64,000 bases of DNA. Origin: Muribaculaceae bacterium. Lineage in GTDB: Bacteria > Bacteroidota > Bacteroidia > Bacteroidales > Muribaculaceae. The stretch is taken from NCBI GenBank assembly GCA_009775265.1, contig VSPG01000001.1, positions 62,001 through 126,000 of the forward strand. The letters run 5' to 3'. Position numbers and translations under genes: made by a program. Positions 24,799 to 34,159 of this stretch are shown here, piece after piece (position 1 is the first letter of the stretch; each line of letters opens with the position of its first letter). A model generated the notes under the pieces. It did not search any database. It was not told the DNA's origin and was given only the letters and a program-made list of their open reading frames with translations.

Positions 24799-25485
24799 CT
24801 ATCTGAGGCGGAAATTATAGCCTATGGTGGCTTCTATGCTCATTGAGCGCGACGCGCTGAATATATCGGCTTTTTTCGAAGGAAAGATATTGCCGAGCCC
24901 GTAGTAGAGACGAGTCTCGAAAGAGATGCTGTGGCGGGGCTGGACATAAAATTCGCATCCGAGTCCGGCTGCTATGCCGTAGTCAAATTTATTGCTGATG
25001 TCCATGCTCATCTGTGATACCATTCTGTTTTCAGGAAAGCCCTCTATATCTCCCGGGGCCGCATAATTGAAGTTGGATGATATTTTATCGCCTATCATGT
25101 AGCTCACTTCCGGGCCGAGGTTGACAAAGCCTTTGAAACGCGGGCCTCCGAAATATATATGCGTCATTACGGGCAGCCGTAGGTAAGTGAGGCTGCGGGT
25201 GTAGCTGAATAATGAACTTGCTTCTTCGAAATTTTCTTTCCATCCTCGCTGTTCCCAACCGAATTCGGCTATGACACCGAATATTTTTTCTTCGCTGTAC
25301 CGGAACGACACGACTCCGGCCGTGCCCATCAGCCATCCTTGTTTGACGCCGGGAGAAAACGACATTTTCGACATGCTTATGCCTGCGCGTCCTCCTACCG
25401 ATACATGCGGTTTGTAATGTGTTTCGGCAAAGAGCGGCGTGCATGTCAGAGGCAGCAGGCACAGCACGCAAAGAAATTTTTTCAT
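24799..25485 (-). CDS. Outer membrane beta-barrel protein (PorT-like family)
   Basis: 228 residues. Signal peptide MKKFLCVLCLLPLTCTPLFA, then alternating beta-strands: VSVGGRAGISMSKMSFSPG, FGVIAEFGWEQRGWKEN, YLRLPVMTHIYFG, and a final strand IEATIGYNFRL ending in an aromatic/charged residue. This is the pattern of the eight-strand PorT/OmpX-like porin family common in Bacteroidota; function unknown. The ATG at 25485 shares one base with the stop of the LysM gene (TGATG). A longer frame beginning at 25608 overlaps that gene and is rejected. Confidence 0.75.
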   Translation of the reverse strand: MKKFLCVLCLLPLTCTPLFAETHYKPHVSVGGRAGISMSKMSFSPGVKQGWLMGTAGVVSFRYSEEKIFGVIAEFGWEQRGWKENFEEASSLFSYTRSLTYLRLPVMTHIYFGGPRFKGFVNLGPEVSYMIGDKISSNFNYAAPGDIEGFPENRMVSQMSMDISNKFDYGIAAGLGCEFYVQPRHSISFETRLYYGLGNIFPSKKADIFSASRSMSIEATIGYNFRLR

Positions 25486-27194
25486 CAGATTACGGTGCAT
25501 TGCGTGGTGCGGTCTTTGTGGAATGTGACTATGAATAGGGCGTTGTTCACAAAGCCGCTGTCTTCCGATGGTCTTTCCAGGCGGAATACGGATTGTTTTC
25601 CCAGCCATGTCTTTCCGCCATCGGGAGTGAACAGGCCGCCGTTTTCCCGCAGGTTGTCGATGAGCATGGATGCTGTGTCGTAGCCAAGGACCGCCTGGTT
25701 GGGTACTACTTCCATGGGTGCCTCTCCATAGTTGGATTTAAACTCTGAGGACAAATTTTTATATTCCTCTCCTTCCGGATCGATGAATACTCGTGTGTAT
25801 ATCGTGGCGCCGAGTTCGCGCAACATGTCGAGTGCGTCATTGCGGAATGCTATCCAGTCGGGATAACCGAAAATTTCCACAGAGGCTGTTGAAGGGTCGT
25901 TGCGGAATGCTTTCAGTGCATGGCTCATCTTGTTGAACTCTGCGAGTGTTCCGCTTGAGGGCACGACGACGTATCTGCTGCCTTCTGCGGCATCGAGGAT
26001 GTCGAGGTCGGAGGAGCGGAGTGTCCCGTTGTATTTTACTTCTATCGGTGCGATTCCGTCGGCGATGTATTTTTCGCGGATGAAATCTATGAAAGCCGAT
26101 TTTTCGTTTCGTCCGTTATTGTTGTGCAGCAGTACCGGACGCAGGTTGCCGAAGCGTTCGCGCATTCCCTCATAGGCTTTGGCGTACATTGCCGCGTGCG
26201 GTATGTTGGCTTGTACGAGGGAGGGGCTGGTGAGATAGCTTTCGTCTTTGAGATTGAATATGTTGAGCACGTACCCTTCATTGTCGTCGACGGCGGCTGT
26301 CAGGGCGTTTATCTGGCCGGCATCTTCCGGGGCTATTATGACTGATGCCCCTGCTATTATAGTGTCGATGGCGAAGTTGTTGCTGTCGTAAGCGCGGATG
26401 CTCACAGGCTGTCCTTCCTTACTTTTTTCCTCGGCGGCAAGGAGCATGCCTTTGTAAAAATCGGTGTAAAGCTGTGCATGCTTGGATGGAGTGTCCTGTT
26501 CCAGGGCAAATGGCAGCAGTACGGCGATAGACGCATCGCGCACCTGTATGTCTTCTTCGGCATCCATGTCGTCGGCAGTCTCTGCCGTATTGTCATTGAC
26601 ATATGCCTCTGTGGTTTCTGCTGCCGGATATTCGATCGGATCCTCTGTCGGTTCGGGTTTGGGTGCCTGAGGCTTGGTGTCCTCTTCCTGTGCGGGAGTC
26701 TCGACAGGAGCCGGAACGTAGACTGGGGTCTCGTTGGGCGCAGCGGCATGCTGGGTGGCGCTGTCGATAGCTTCGGGGCTGACCGGAATAAGGATTGTAT
26801 CTCCGCTTTTGAGGCCGTTTTTCGTGTGCGGGTTCATCGCCACTATGTCGTCGGGAGTGACGCCATAGCGGTGCGACAGGCCGAAAAGGGTTTCTCCGCG
26901 TTTCACCTCATGACGTATTGCTTTTGAACCGGCTTCCGCAAAGTCCTCATAAGGAAAATACAATGTGCTTCCGGCACGAAGCCCGTCGGCGGCGCCGGGG
27001 TTGTGGCGGATTATGTCGTCGCGGCTTATGCCGAATTTATTTGCAAGCGAGTATACGGTGTCGCCGTATTTCACTTCATAGTAGTAGTATCGGTGTCCGT
27101 TTATGCTCTTTACCGGCAGTTCTATTGCGTCGGCGATGGCGGAAGCCATCGCTATTGCCCCTGAAAGGGCTATTATGCGCAGGTTCTTGTGCAT
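25485..27194 (-). CDS. LysM-domain protein with periplasmic-binding-like C-terminal domain
   Basis: 569 residues, exported (signal peptide to about residue 24). Two LysM repeats for peptidoglycan binding follow, at about 38-82 (YEVKYGDTVYSLANKFG) and 95-138 (HEVKRGETLFGLSHRYG). A proline/glutamate-rich linker spans about 150-220. The rest, from IAVLLPFALEQ at about 227, looks like a type I periplasmic binding protein fold (FYKGMLLAAEEKS, TRVFIDPEGEEYKNL, ALFIVTF). Such fusions are frequent in Bacteroidota, probably at the cell wall with an unknown ligand or partner. Follows the S41 protease gene by 16 bases and overlaps the downstream barrel gene. Confidence 0.8.
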   Translation of the reverse strand: MHKNLRIIALSGAIAMASAIADAIELPVKSINGHRYYYYEVKYGDTVYSLANKFGISRDDIIRHNPGAADGLRAGSTLYFPYEDFAEAGSKAIRHEVKRGETLFGLSHRYGVTPDDIVAMNPHTKNGLKSGDTILIPVSPEAIDSATQHAAAPNETPVYVPAPVETPAQEEDTKPQAPKPEPTEDPIEYPAAETTEAYVNDNTAETADDMDAEEDIQVRDASIAVLLPFALEQDTPSKHAQLYTDFYKGMLLAAEEKSKEGQPVSIRAYDSNNFAIDTIIAGASVIIAPEDAGQINALTAAVDDNEGYVLNIFNLKDESYLTSPSLVQANIPHAAMYAKAYEGMRERFGNLRPVLLHNNNGRNEKSAFIDFIREKYIADGIAPIEVKYNGTLRSSDLDILDAAEGSRYVVVPSSGTLAEFNKMSHALKAFRNDPSTASVEIFGYPDWIAFRNDALDMLRELGATIYTRVFIDPEGEEYKNLSSEFKSNYGEAPMEVVPNQAVLGYDTASMLIDNLRENGGLFTPDGGKTWLGKQSVFRLERPSEDSGFVNNALFIVTFHKDRTTQCTVI

Positions 27195-27210
27195 GATTGT
27201 GGATTTCTGT

Positions 27211-28800
27211 TTACTTACCTTGCAGGAGTTTGTTGTATCTTACGGGGTCTGATATGAGTTTCAGGGCTTCTATATACACGGGATTGTACGGATTTGTAGC
27301 ACGCACATAAGAGCCGTTCTCATAAAGGTCGCGTGCCATAAGTCCTTTGAGCATGGCGCGTATCATTAATGCGCTGCGTTGCCACTGCTCGTCGTTGTAG
27401 GGGAGACCTTCTTTGTCGGCAGATTCTATAAGGGCTTTTTCGAGTTCTTCTCCGGGAGAGAATGCTGCAAAGAATTTGTCTTCGTCAGGATATTTGTTTA
27501 ACAGTCCGTTCCTGTTTTTCTCAACGTAATCGACGATGAAAGTGTTGACGATTCCTTTGGCAATGAGGTCTCGGTAATAGGGCGTGAAAAATGTGGTGTC
27601 TACAGGCACGAACACATCGGGCATTATGCCTCCTCCTCCGTATACCGTGCGGCCTGCGCCAAGTGTCGTGCATTTGAGTTTCTCATCGAAATGTATGCTG
27701 TCAGCGCTCCAGAGCTCTCCGCTTTTGTAGCGATTGAGCATGTCAAGATGGTAATCTTCACCTTTTCCTTTCTCGTACGGCTTCTGTATGCATCTGCCGG
27801 CAGGTGTATAGTAGCGGGCCGTGGTTAGCCTTATCATAGAGCCGTCCGGGAACGGGAACGGGCGCTGAACGAGTCCTTTGCCGAATGTGCGGCGTCCCAC
27901 CACAAGGCCGCGGTCGTTGTCTTGCAGCGCTCCGGCCAGAATTTCCGATGCTGACGCGGAATATTGGTTGACCATAACAACCACACGGCTACGGCTGTCG
28001 CCGCCTCCTGTTTCCACGCTGAATGTCATAGGTTCGCTGCGCATACCGCGGGTGCTGACTACGGGAGTACCCTGCGGCAGGAACTGGGCTGCAAGTTGTA
28101 CGGCTGCGCCAAGGTAGCCGCCGCCGTTGTCTTCCAGGTCGAGTATGACATGGCGCATCCCTTTAGAACGCAATTTTTTTATGGATTTCGCCACTTCTTC
28201 CGCCGTGCTCTCTGCAAATCGGCTTATGCGTATGTAACCAATGGAGTCGTTGGCCATATATACGTCGTCGACGCTGTATATGGGTATATCGTCGCGACGG
28301 AGAACGAAGTCTATTGGCTCGGCCACTCCTCCGCGTTTAACTTTTAGCGTTACCTGCGAGCCTTTGGGGCCTCGCAGAGTTTTTATCACTTGTGAGTTTT
28401 TTAATCCCTTGCCGGCGATTATGGTGTCGTTGGCGCTTATGATGCGGTCGCCGGGGCGCAGTCCTGCCTTTTCGGAAGGGCCGCCCACGGTTGTCTGAAT
28501 CACGTACACCGTGTCTTTGACCATATTGAACATTATGCCGATGCCGCTGAATTTTCCTTCGAGCGGCTGGTTCAGTTCGCGTGTCTCGTCGGGCGTGGAA
28601 TATTGGGAGTGAGGGTCGAGGGTGGAGAGCATAGCTTTTATAGCTTCGTCAACAAGGCTGTCTTCCGCAATTTCCTCGACATAGAAATTGGATATAATGC
28701 CTTCTGCGTAGCGCAATTTCTGCGAAGGATTGAATTCGCGGTTCTGCGCTTCTGCAAAAAGGGACAATGCTACTGCAAGGGCTATGAGTATTTTTTTCAT
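27211..28800 (-). CDS. C-terminal processing protease, S41 family
   Basis: 529 residues with a signal peptide (MKKILIALAVALSLFAEAQ). A PDZ domain spans about residues 85-165, with the carboxylate loop near GLRPGDRI. The tail-specific protease core has catalytic residues S283 (QYSASASEI), K308 (RTFGKGLVQ) and Q312, spaced as in Tsp/CtpA. It cleaves periplasmic proteins at their C-termini. Start overlaps the coaD stop (ATGA), so it belongs to the parE-coaD operon. Confidence 0.93.
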   Translation of the reverse strand: MKKILIALAVALSLFAEAQNREFNPSQKLRYAEGIISNFYVEEIAEDSLVDEAIKAMLSTLDPHSQYSTPDETRELNQPLEGKFSGIGIMFNMVKDTVYVIQTTVGGPSEKAGLRPGDRIISANDTIIAGKGLKNSQVIKTLRGPKGSQVTLKVKRGGVAEPIDFVLRRDDIPIYSVDDVYMANDSIGYIRISRFAESTAEEVAKSIKKLRSKGMRHVILDLEDNGGGYLGAAVQLAAQFLPQGTPVVSTRGMRSEPMTFSVETGGGDSRSRVVVMVNQYSASASEILAGALQDNDRGLVVGRRTFGKGLVQRPFPFPDGSMIRLTTARYYTPAGRCIQKPYEKGKGEDYHLDMLNRYKSGELWSADSIHFDEKLKCTTLGAGRTVYGGGGIMPDVFVPVDTTFFTPYYRDLIAKGIVNTFIVDYVEKNRNGLLNKYPDEDKFFAAFSPGEELEKALIESADKEGLPYNDEQWQRSALMIRAMLKGLMARDLYENGSYVRATNPYNPVYIEALKLISDPVRYNKLLQGK

Positions 28801-29285
28801 TTTTTCTGCTGTGGTTTTGGAAGGAATGCGTTGACGTCTCGACCGTACGATGCCAGTTCGCGTACAATTGATGACGATACGGCGGCCAGCTCCGGCAGGC
28901 TGTATAATAAAACGGTTTCTATGCCGGATAGTTGACGGTTAACGTCGGCAAGGTCACGCTCATAGTCGAAATCCCGTGTGGAGCGGACACCTCGCAGCAG
29001 GGCTGTAGCCCCTGCTTTTGCCGCCGCATCCACGGTCAGGCAGTCGTATACCACAACCTCAATGCGGTCGTTGCCAACGAATATGTCGCGTATGGCTTTT
29101 GCCGCATCTTCCGCATGCTCGCGGTCGTCGGGTTTGGAGGCGTTTACGCCCACACCCACGACTATGCGGTCGAAAATGTCGAGACCGCGTGTCACGATGG
29201 AGGCATGTCCGGTGGTAAACGGCCTGAATGAGCCTGCGAAGAATGCCGTGCGTGGCGAATGTTCAGATTGCGATTTCTGTGTCAT
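28797..29285 (-). CDS. coaD: Pantetheine-phosphate adenylyltransferase
   Basis: 162 residues, normal length. The nucleotidyltransferase signature is FAGSFRPFTTGHASIV near residue 16; the TxGH part is intact, but the usual SFDPF/TFDPF aspartate is an arginine. LLRGVRSTRDFDYERDL and SSSIVRELASYGRDVNAFLP are typical for CoaD. It transfers AMP from ATP to 4'-phosphopantetheine, giving dephospho-CoA. The start overlaps the parE end by 23 bases. Joins CoaBC (20147-21373) in coenzyme A synthesis. Confidence 0.93.
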   Translation of the reverse strand: MTQKSQSEHSPRTAFFAGSFRPFTTGHASIVTRGLDIFDRIVVGVGVNASKPDDREHAEDAAKAIRDIFVGNDRIEVVVYDCLTVDAAAKAGATALLRGVRSTRDFDYERDLADVNRQLSGIETVLLYSLPELAAVSSSIVRELASYGRDVNAFLPKPQQKK

Positions 29286-31194
29286 CTTCTACTACGAGGT
29301 TGTCGATGATGAAGCTTTGGCGTTCCATGGTGTTTTTGCCCATGTAGAATTCCAATAACTCGGCCACGGCGTCTTCTTTGCGCAGTGTCACCCGGTCGAC
29401 ACGCATGTCGGGGCCGATGAATGCGCGGAACTCCTCAGGGGATATTTCGCCGAGACCTTTGAATCGGGTAATCTCGGCGTTCGCGCCGAGGCGGTTGATG
29501 GCAGCTACACGCTCTTCGTCGGAATAGCAGTAAACGGTGTCGTCGGCAGGGGATTTGCTGCGGCTTCCGCTGCGTTTCGAGGTTTTTTTGTTGCGAACGC
29601 GGAACAGCGGGGTCTGCAATACGTATACGTGTCCTTTCTTTATCAAGTCAGGGAAGAACTGTAGAAAGAATGTAATCATTAGCAAGCGTATGTGCATGCC
29701 GTCCACGTCGGCATCCGTGGCGATAATCACGTTGTTGTAGCGCAGTCCGTCGATTCCTTCCTCAATGTTCAGCGCTGCCTGCAGCAGATTGAACTCGTCG
29801 TTCTCATAAAGCACCTTTTGGGTGACGCCGAATGTGTTGAGCGGTTTGCCACGTAGCGAGAACACTGCCTGTGTGGCCACATCGCGTATTTTGGTTATGG
29901 AACCGGCCGCGGAGTCGCCCTCGGTTATGAATATCGACGAGGCCAGTTTGAGGGCATCGTCGCCTTTGACGTCGTTGAGGTGTACGCGGCAGTCGAGCAG
30001 CTTTTTGTTGTGCAGGTTCACCTGCTTTGCCTTTTCGCGGGCTTTTTTGGTGATGCCGGCCATGGCTTTGCGGTCCCGTTCGCTTTCCTGCACCTTCTTC
30101 AGGATTATGTCGGCCACCTCAAGGTTGCGGTGAAGATAGTTGTCAAGCTCCTTTTTGATGAAGTCGCCTATGAACTTTGCTATGGTTGGGCCGTCGGGTC
30201 CCATGTCGCGCGATCCGAGTTTGGTTTTTGTCTGCGATTCGAACACGGGTTCCTCCACTTTTACGGCCACTGCGGCGATTATGCCGTTGCGGATGTCGGA
30301 GTATTCAAAGTTACGTCCGAAAAAATCTTTCAAAGTGCGCGACACCGCTTCCTTGAAAGCGCTTAGGTGGGTGCCGCCTTGGGTAGTGTGCTGGCCGTTG
30401 ACGAAGGAGTAATATTCTTCTCCGTACTGGTTGGCGTGTGTGATGGCCACTTCGATGTCGGCTCCCTGCAGGTGTATTATAGGGTAGAGCGGTTCTTTGG
30501 TCATGTTTTCGCGCAGCAGATCGAGCAGTCCGTTGCGCGAATGGAAGCGCCGGCCGTTGTACACTATGTTCAGGCCGGTATTAAGGAAAGTGTAATTTTT
30601 GAGAAGCGGCTCTATGAACTCGTCTCTGTACAGGTAGTCGCGGAAAATGGACGGGTCGGGCGTGAAACGGACGAGAGTGCCGTTCGGCATATCCGTGGAT
30701 TCGACAGGAGTTTCCTCCGTGAGCTCACCTTTGCTGAATATGGCGTGTTTCAGTTCGCCGTCGCGCACGCTCTGTATTTCAAAAAAAGTGCTGAGCGCAT
30801 TGACGGCTTTTATGCCTACGCCATTAAGTCCTACGCTTTTTTTGAATGCTTTGGAATCGTATTTGCCTCCGGTGTTCATTTTGGAGGCCACGTCCACGAC
30901 TTTTCCAAGAGGTACGCCTCGGCCGAAGTCTCGGACGGAAACAGTGCCGTCCTCGATGGTCACGTCAATTTGCTTGCCGAAACCCATCATGAATTCGTCT
31001 ATGGCGTTGTCGAGCACTTCTTTCAGCAGCACGTATATGCCGTCGTCGCTGTTGGTGCCGTCGCCGAGTTTGCCTATGTACATGCCCGGGCGGCGGCGGA
31101 TGTGCTCTTTCCAGTCGAGAGTGCGTATGTCGTCTTCGTAGTAGTTTGCCGCAACGGCAGCCTTTGCAGCATCAAGTTCAACTTCTTCGATCAT
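29263..31194 (-). CDS. parE: DNA topoisomerase IV subunit B (type IIA, ParE)
   Basis: 643 residues with the GHKL ATPase domain (RRPGMYIGKLGDGTNSDDG, EVLDNAIDEFMMG with the catalytic-type glutamate, GLNGVGIKAVNAL), the transducer domain (QGGTHLSAFKEA) and the TOPRIM domain (ITEGDSAAG, DADVDGMHIRLLM). It relaxes and decatenates chromosomes with ParC, which is not in this window. Length and sequence fit ParE better than GyrB. First gene of the operon parE-coaD-S41-LysM-barrel. The start at 31194 lies directly behind a -7 promoter box. Confidence 0.93.
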   Translation of the reverse strand: MIEEVELDAAKAAVAANYYEDDIRTLDWKEHIRRRPGMYIGKLGDGTNSDDGIYVLLKEVLDNAIDEFMMGFGKQIDVTIEDGTVSVRDFGRGVPLGKVVDVASKMNTGGKYDSKAFKKSVGLNGVGIKAVNALSTFFEIQSVRDGELKHAIFSKGELTEETPVESTDMPNGTLVRFTPDPSIFRDYLYRDEFIEPLLKNYTFLNTGLNIVYNGRRFHSRNGLLDLLRENMTKEPLYPIIHLQGADIEVAITHANQYGEEYYSFVNGQHTTQGGTHLSAFKEAVSRTLKDFFGRNFEYSDIRNGIIAAVAVKVEEPVFESQTKTKLGSRDMGPDGPTIAKFIGDFIKKELDNYLHRNLEVADIILKKVQESERDRKAMAGITKKAREKAKQVNLHNKKLLDCRVHLNDVKGDDALKLASSIFITEGDSAAGSITKIRDVATQAVFSLRGKPLNTFGVTQKVLYENDEFNLLQAALNIEEGIDGLRYNNVIIATDADVDGMHIRLLMITFFLQFFPDLIKKGHVYVLQTPLFRVRNKKTSKRSGSRSKSPADDTVYCYSDEERVAAINRLGANAEITRFKGLGEISPEEFRAFIGPDMRVDRVTLRKEDAVAELLEFYMGKNTMERQSFIIDNLVVEDDTEIAI

Positions 31195-31199
31195 AGCTG

Positions 31200-31207
31200 C
31201 AAAAATA
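31200..31207 (-). promoter_or_regulatory. -7 element directly before parE start
   Basis: On the minus strand TATTTTTG, matching TAnnTTTG, with only five bases before the ATG of parE; the mRNA would start at or next to the start codon. No good -33 element seen, so moderate to low confidence. Confidence 0.4.
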
Positions 31208-31274
31208 GCGAAAATATTCTAAATAACCGCCCGGTCATGCGATTTTTAAACAAGCTTTTAAATTCGGGCCTGCT

Positions 31275-32189
31275 TCAGAGAACCTCGATTCCTGAAACTT
31301 CCGTGGAACATTCTCCGAGAGGGCCGTTGCATTGCAGCACTCCTGTGGTTATGCGCACGAAATGTATGCGCTCAAGGTGAACGAAGCGCCCGTCTGTGTC
31401 AACTGCCGAGGATATGTCGAGGGCGCTTTTTTCGTCAAGGTCAGGGTATGAGTCGGCATATCCTTGCCAATTGTAAAGGTCGTATCGTCCGGTGAGTTCG
31501 TTGAACCTGCCATTGTCGGGCAGACGCACTCCTGTGAATGTGATGCTTTGCACAGGGGCGAGCCATTGGGGGAAAAACGGCTGTTTGTGGTATGAATCCA
31601 CGCGGTTTATCCATCCTGCTGCGCCGTCTGATGCCGTCCATTGTATGTATTGCTCGTTGGTTGCGTCGGGCAATGGTTCATGAAATGTCACGGTAAGCCC
31701 TCTTACGGCTTCGTCATAGCGGGAACCGCGGAGCTCGTACCATGTGTCATCTGGGAGTCCGTTGTCGTTGTCGTCGCACATCACTTCCACAATGCCCGGC
31801 TCGCATGAGCCATAGCTCAAGCCGTCCTTGTCTACGCCGGAGGTGTAAGCGTTGCCGCGCACACGGAAGTCGTATCCGTCAATATTCTCAATGGCTTTCG
31901 ATATCTTAATGGTGATGGAGCCGCCCCATGCCCCTAAGCTTACATCTTTGCCTGAATTAAGTGATTTTTGGGCTTTCAAACACATTGAGCGGCTGTCGTC
32001 GCCCTTCTCATATGCAGGCAGGACGTTGACAAACTGTCCGGGTGCAGGAGAATAGTCGAGAACCTCAACCTCGACAAGTCCTCCGGTTTCCACCGGAGGC
32101 TCGGACGCCGGTATGTCTATCTGTTCCACGCTGTTGCACGCTGAAAAGAGGGCAATGGCCGCAGCCGACGTTATAACCTGTGTTTTCAT
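31275..32189 (-). CDS. Surface lipoprotein, cell-surface/PKD-associated type
   Basis: 304 residues. Lipoprotein signal with lipobox FSAC; the lipidated cysteine is near residue 18. The body resembles a family of Bacteroidota cell-surface proteins: YSPAPGQFVNVLPAYEKGDD, VSLGAWGGSITIKISKAIEN, DFRVRGNAYTSG, EPGIVEVMCDDNDNGLPDDTWYELRGS. Beta-rich, with an Asp/Asn-rich loop that may bind calcium. Function unknown; related proteins often sit near TonB-dependent uptake genes, which are absent here. Last gene of the nonulosonate-type operon, overlapping neuB by ATGA. Confidence 0.7.
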   Translation of the reverse strand: MKTQVITSAAAIALFSACNSVEQIDIPASEPPVETGGLVEVEVLDYSPAPGQFVNVLPAYEKGDDSRSMCLKAQKSLNSGKDVSLGAWGGSITIKISKAIENIDGYDFRVRGNAYTSGVDKDGLSYGSCEPGIVEVMCDDNDNGLPDDTWYELRGSRYDEAVRGLTVTFHEPLPDATNEQYIQWTASDGAAGWINRVDSYHKQPFFPQWLAPVQSITFTGVRLPDNGRFNELTGRYDLYNWQGYADSYPDLDEKSALDISSAVDTDGRFVHLERIHFVRITTGVLQCNGPLGECSTEVSGIEVL

Positions 32190-33196
32190 ATCCTTATCAG
32201 GGTGTCGTAGTTGAAATCGTCAATGGCCGGAGTGCCTATTACGCTGTCCCACAGCATCGGGGAAAGGCCGTTTCCGGGCCGTTTCACGGTCAGGTTTTCT
32301 TCGCATAGAATCTCGCCTCGGCGTATGTCGCGGGCGGCTACTATGCTTTTGCGTGCCACTTCGATATTCGGGCGTTCGGCTTCGGCCACGTCTTTTGTGC
32401 CGCTGCCCATGGCAAGTTCTATGTTGCGTATGGCTGCCACCATGGCTTTGAGCTCTTGCGGCTCGAGCGAAGCCCTGTGGTCTGGGCCGGGGAGCGTGCG
32501 GTCGAGCGTGAAATGCTTCTCGATTATTTTAGCTCCCATGGCGACGGCTGCGACGGGCACTTCTATGCCTTGTGTATGGTCACTGTACCCTATGCCTGCG
32601 CAGCCCAAGGCGTCAAGCGCATGCATGGCACGCAGGTTGACATCGCTCATCGGTGTGGGATATTGGGTGGTGCAGTGCAGCAGGTAGATGTTTGAGCGCG
32701 GTGTCCCTGCATTTTCAAGCACTTGCACTGCGTCTTCAACTTCTTGTATGGTAGACATGCCGGTCGACATTATGACGCGTTCTCCACGTCTGCCTATTTT
32801 ACGTAGATAGGGCAGATTTGTGATTTCTCCGGAAGGTATTTTCCAATAATCCATGCCGAGCGGAGCGAGTGTGTCGATGCTTACGAGGTCGAAAGGGGTG
32901 CTCATGAATCCTATGCCTTCTTGGCGGCACAACTCGTTCAGACCGGCGTAATCGCATAACGGAAGGTGTATGGCCCGGCACATTTCGAGTTGGCTTTGGG
33001 CGTTCCCTGTAGTCTCTTTCTGATATTCCGCTTTGGGCGCTATGCTCGAAATCACAAGTTCCGGCACCGCAGTCTGGAATTTCACATAATCGGCGCCGGC
33101 GTTTCTGGCTTCCGCCACCATGCGCCTTGCGAGGTTTATGTCGCCGTTGTGGTTCACTCCGGCTTCGGCTATTATTATAACGTGATTGTCGGCCAT
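32186..33196 (-). CDS. neuB: N-acetylneuraminate/legionaminate-type synthase (NeuB family)
   Basis: 336 residues. The TIM-barrel domain shows IIAEAGVNHNGDINLARRM at the N-terminus, KFQTAVPE, YWKIPSGEITNLPYL, STGMSTIQEVE, GYSDHTQG and IEKHFTLDRTLPGPDHRASLEP. From about residue 278 follows an antifreeze-like SAF domain (RKSIVAARDIRRGEIL). The enzyme condenses phosphoenolpyruvate with an N-acyl-hexosamine to make a nine-carbon sialic-acid-like sugar. With LegB in the same operon, a legionaminic-acid-type product is likely but not provable; the aminotransferase, the epimerase and the CMP-sugar synthetase are not in this operon. Starts seven bases after the ATP-grasp stop. Confidence 0.9.
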   Translation of the reverse strand: MADNHVIIIAEAGVNHNGDINLARRMVAEARNAGADYVKFQTAVPELVISSIAPKAEYQKETTGNAQSQLEMCRAIHLPLCDYAGLNELCRQEGIGFMSTPFDLVSIDTLAPLGMDYWKIPSGEITNLPYLRKIGRRGERVIMSTGMSTIQEVEDAVQVLENAGTPRSNIYLLHCTTQYPTPMSDVNLRAMHALDALGCAGIGYSDHTQGIEVPVAAVAMGAKIIEKHFTLDRTLPGPDHRASLEPQELKAMVAAIRNIELAMGSGTKDVAEAERPNIEVARKSIVAARDIRRGEILCEENLTVKRPGNGLSPMLWDSVIGTPAIDDFNYDTLIRI

Positions 33197-33202
33197 AATA
33201 AA

Positions 33203-34159
33203 TTAATTGAAGAATACTACTTCCTGAAGATAGCGTGCTATTTCCGTCCCCGGACGATATGGTGCCCGGTGGCACGTAACACCCATGGCTTCGTCGAGAA
33301 TCATGCCGGGAATGTCGGCTCCGGCATGGACGGAACACACCGCTCCTCCTCCGAGTCGCGGATTGATTTCCATGATATACAGACGTCCGGTGTCGTCATC
33401 GCGTATCAGTTGCACAGTCACGGCACCGCGCAGGCCAATTGCCGAAAGCGCACGCTCGACAAATGCCACAACTTCGGCGTCGTCTATGGTTATGCTCCTC
33501 ACTACTTCGCCTCCCGCCACTTCAAGCCTTGTGCGCGGCACTATGGCCATCGGCTCGGGATTCTTTCCGGCGGTGCTTACATAGCAGTCCACGCTTATTT
33601 CCTCACGTCGGTCGAAGCGTTGCTGGATGAGGTAGTCGCCTATAGTGTCGGCGGAAGGAAGGTCGTCGATATTGTCTATTTTAATGAGTCCTTGCGAAGC
33701 TGAGCCGTGGCGCGGTTTTGCTATCAGAGGAGTCTCTACCCGGCCGCCGCGGTAGGTGCGTGGTGCATCGATAGACAGTTTCTCGAAAATATCGGCGGCG
33801 GCTACTTTATCGAACATTGATTCGCACAGTTCTGCGGACGAGGCGGGGACGAAGACCGAAGGCATGCGTTCGTGCAGCCGTGCGGCCACAGCTACGCCCC
33901 CGTCAACGAAAGGTATTACGATGTCAATGTCGTGACGTCGGCACAGGCATTCCAGAAACCCGTATATGCCGGGGTCGTTCCATCGGCGTCCTTCCACTAC
34001 GGTGCCGATGCACGAAATGGGCACATTGCGGGAAATTTCGCTGCTGAATATGTTGCATTCCAGTCCGCGTTTTTTGGCGGCAGCCATGAAAAGGCGTCCC
34101 ATGGCCACGCGTTTGGCACCTCCGAGAAAAAGGATGTTGACTACGGAGCGCGGTTTCAT
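33203..34159 (-). CDS. ATP-grasp domain protein in nonulosonate-type cluster
   Basis: 318 residues with the ATP-grasp layout: an N-terminal nucleotide-like fold (VVNILFLGGAKRVAM), a central domain (PLIAKPRHGSASQGLIKI) and the metal-binding end MEINPRLGGGAVCSVHAGAD. It should activate a carboxylate as acyl phosphate and join it to an amine or thiol. It lies between LegB and NeuB and overlaps LegB by ATGA, so it probably acts on the sugar or on an amino acid decorating it. Related ATP-grasp genes occur in other legionaminate-type clusters, but I know of no proven reaction. Confidence 0.8.
   Translation of the reverse strand: MKPRSVVNILFLGGAKRVAMGRLFMAAAKKRGLECNIFSSEISRNVPISCIGTVVEGRRWNDPGIYGFLECLCRRHDIDIVIPFVDGGVAVAARLHERMPSVFVPASSAELCESMFDKVAAADIFEKLSIDAPRTYRGGRVETPLIAKPRHGSASQGLIKIDNIDDLPSADTIGDYLIQQRFDRREEISVDCYVSTAGKNPEPMAIVPRTRLEVAGGEVVRSITIDDAEVVAFVERALSAIGLRGAVTVQLIRDDDTGRLYIMEINPRLGGGAVCSVHAGADIPGMILDEAMGVTCHRAPYRPGTEIARYLQEVVFFN

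Noticed and set aside
26640..26760. Repetitive proline/glutamate codons in the LysM gene as a nucleotide repeat array
   Set aside because: Low-complexity protein linker without regular repeat unit; not a CRISPR or satellite.
30367..31380. 337-codon open frame opposite parE
   Set aside because: Shadow of a well-recognised topoisomerase gene; no motif, and it runs across the parE promoter region.
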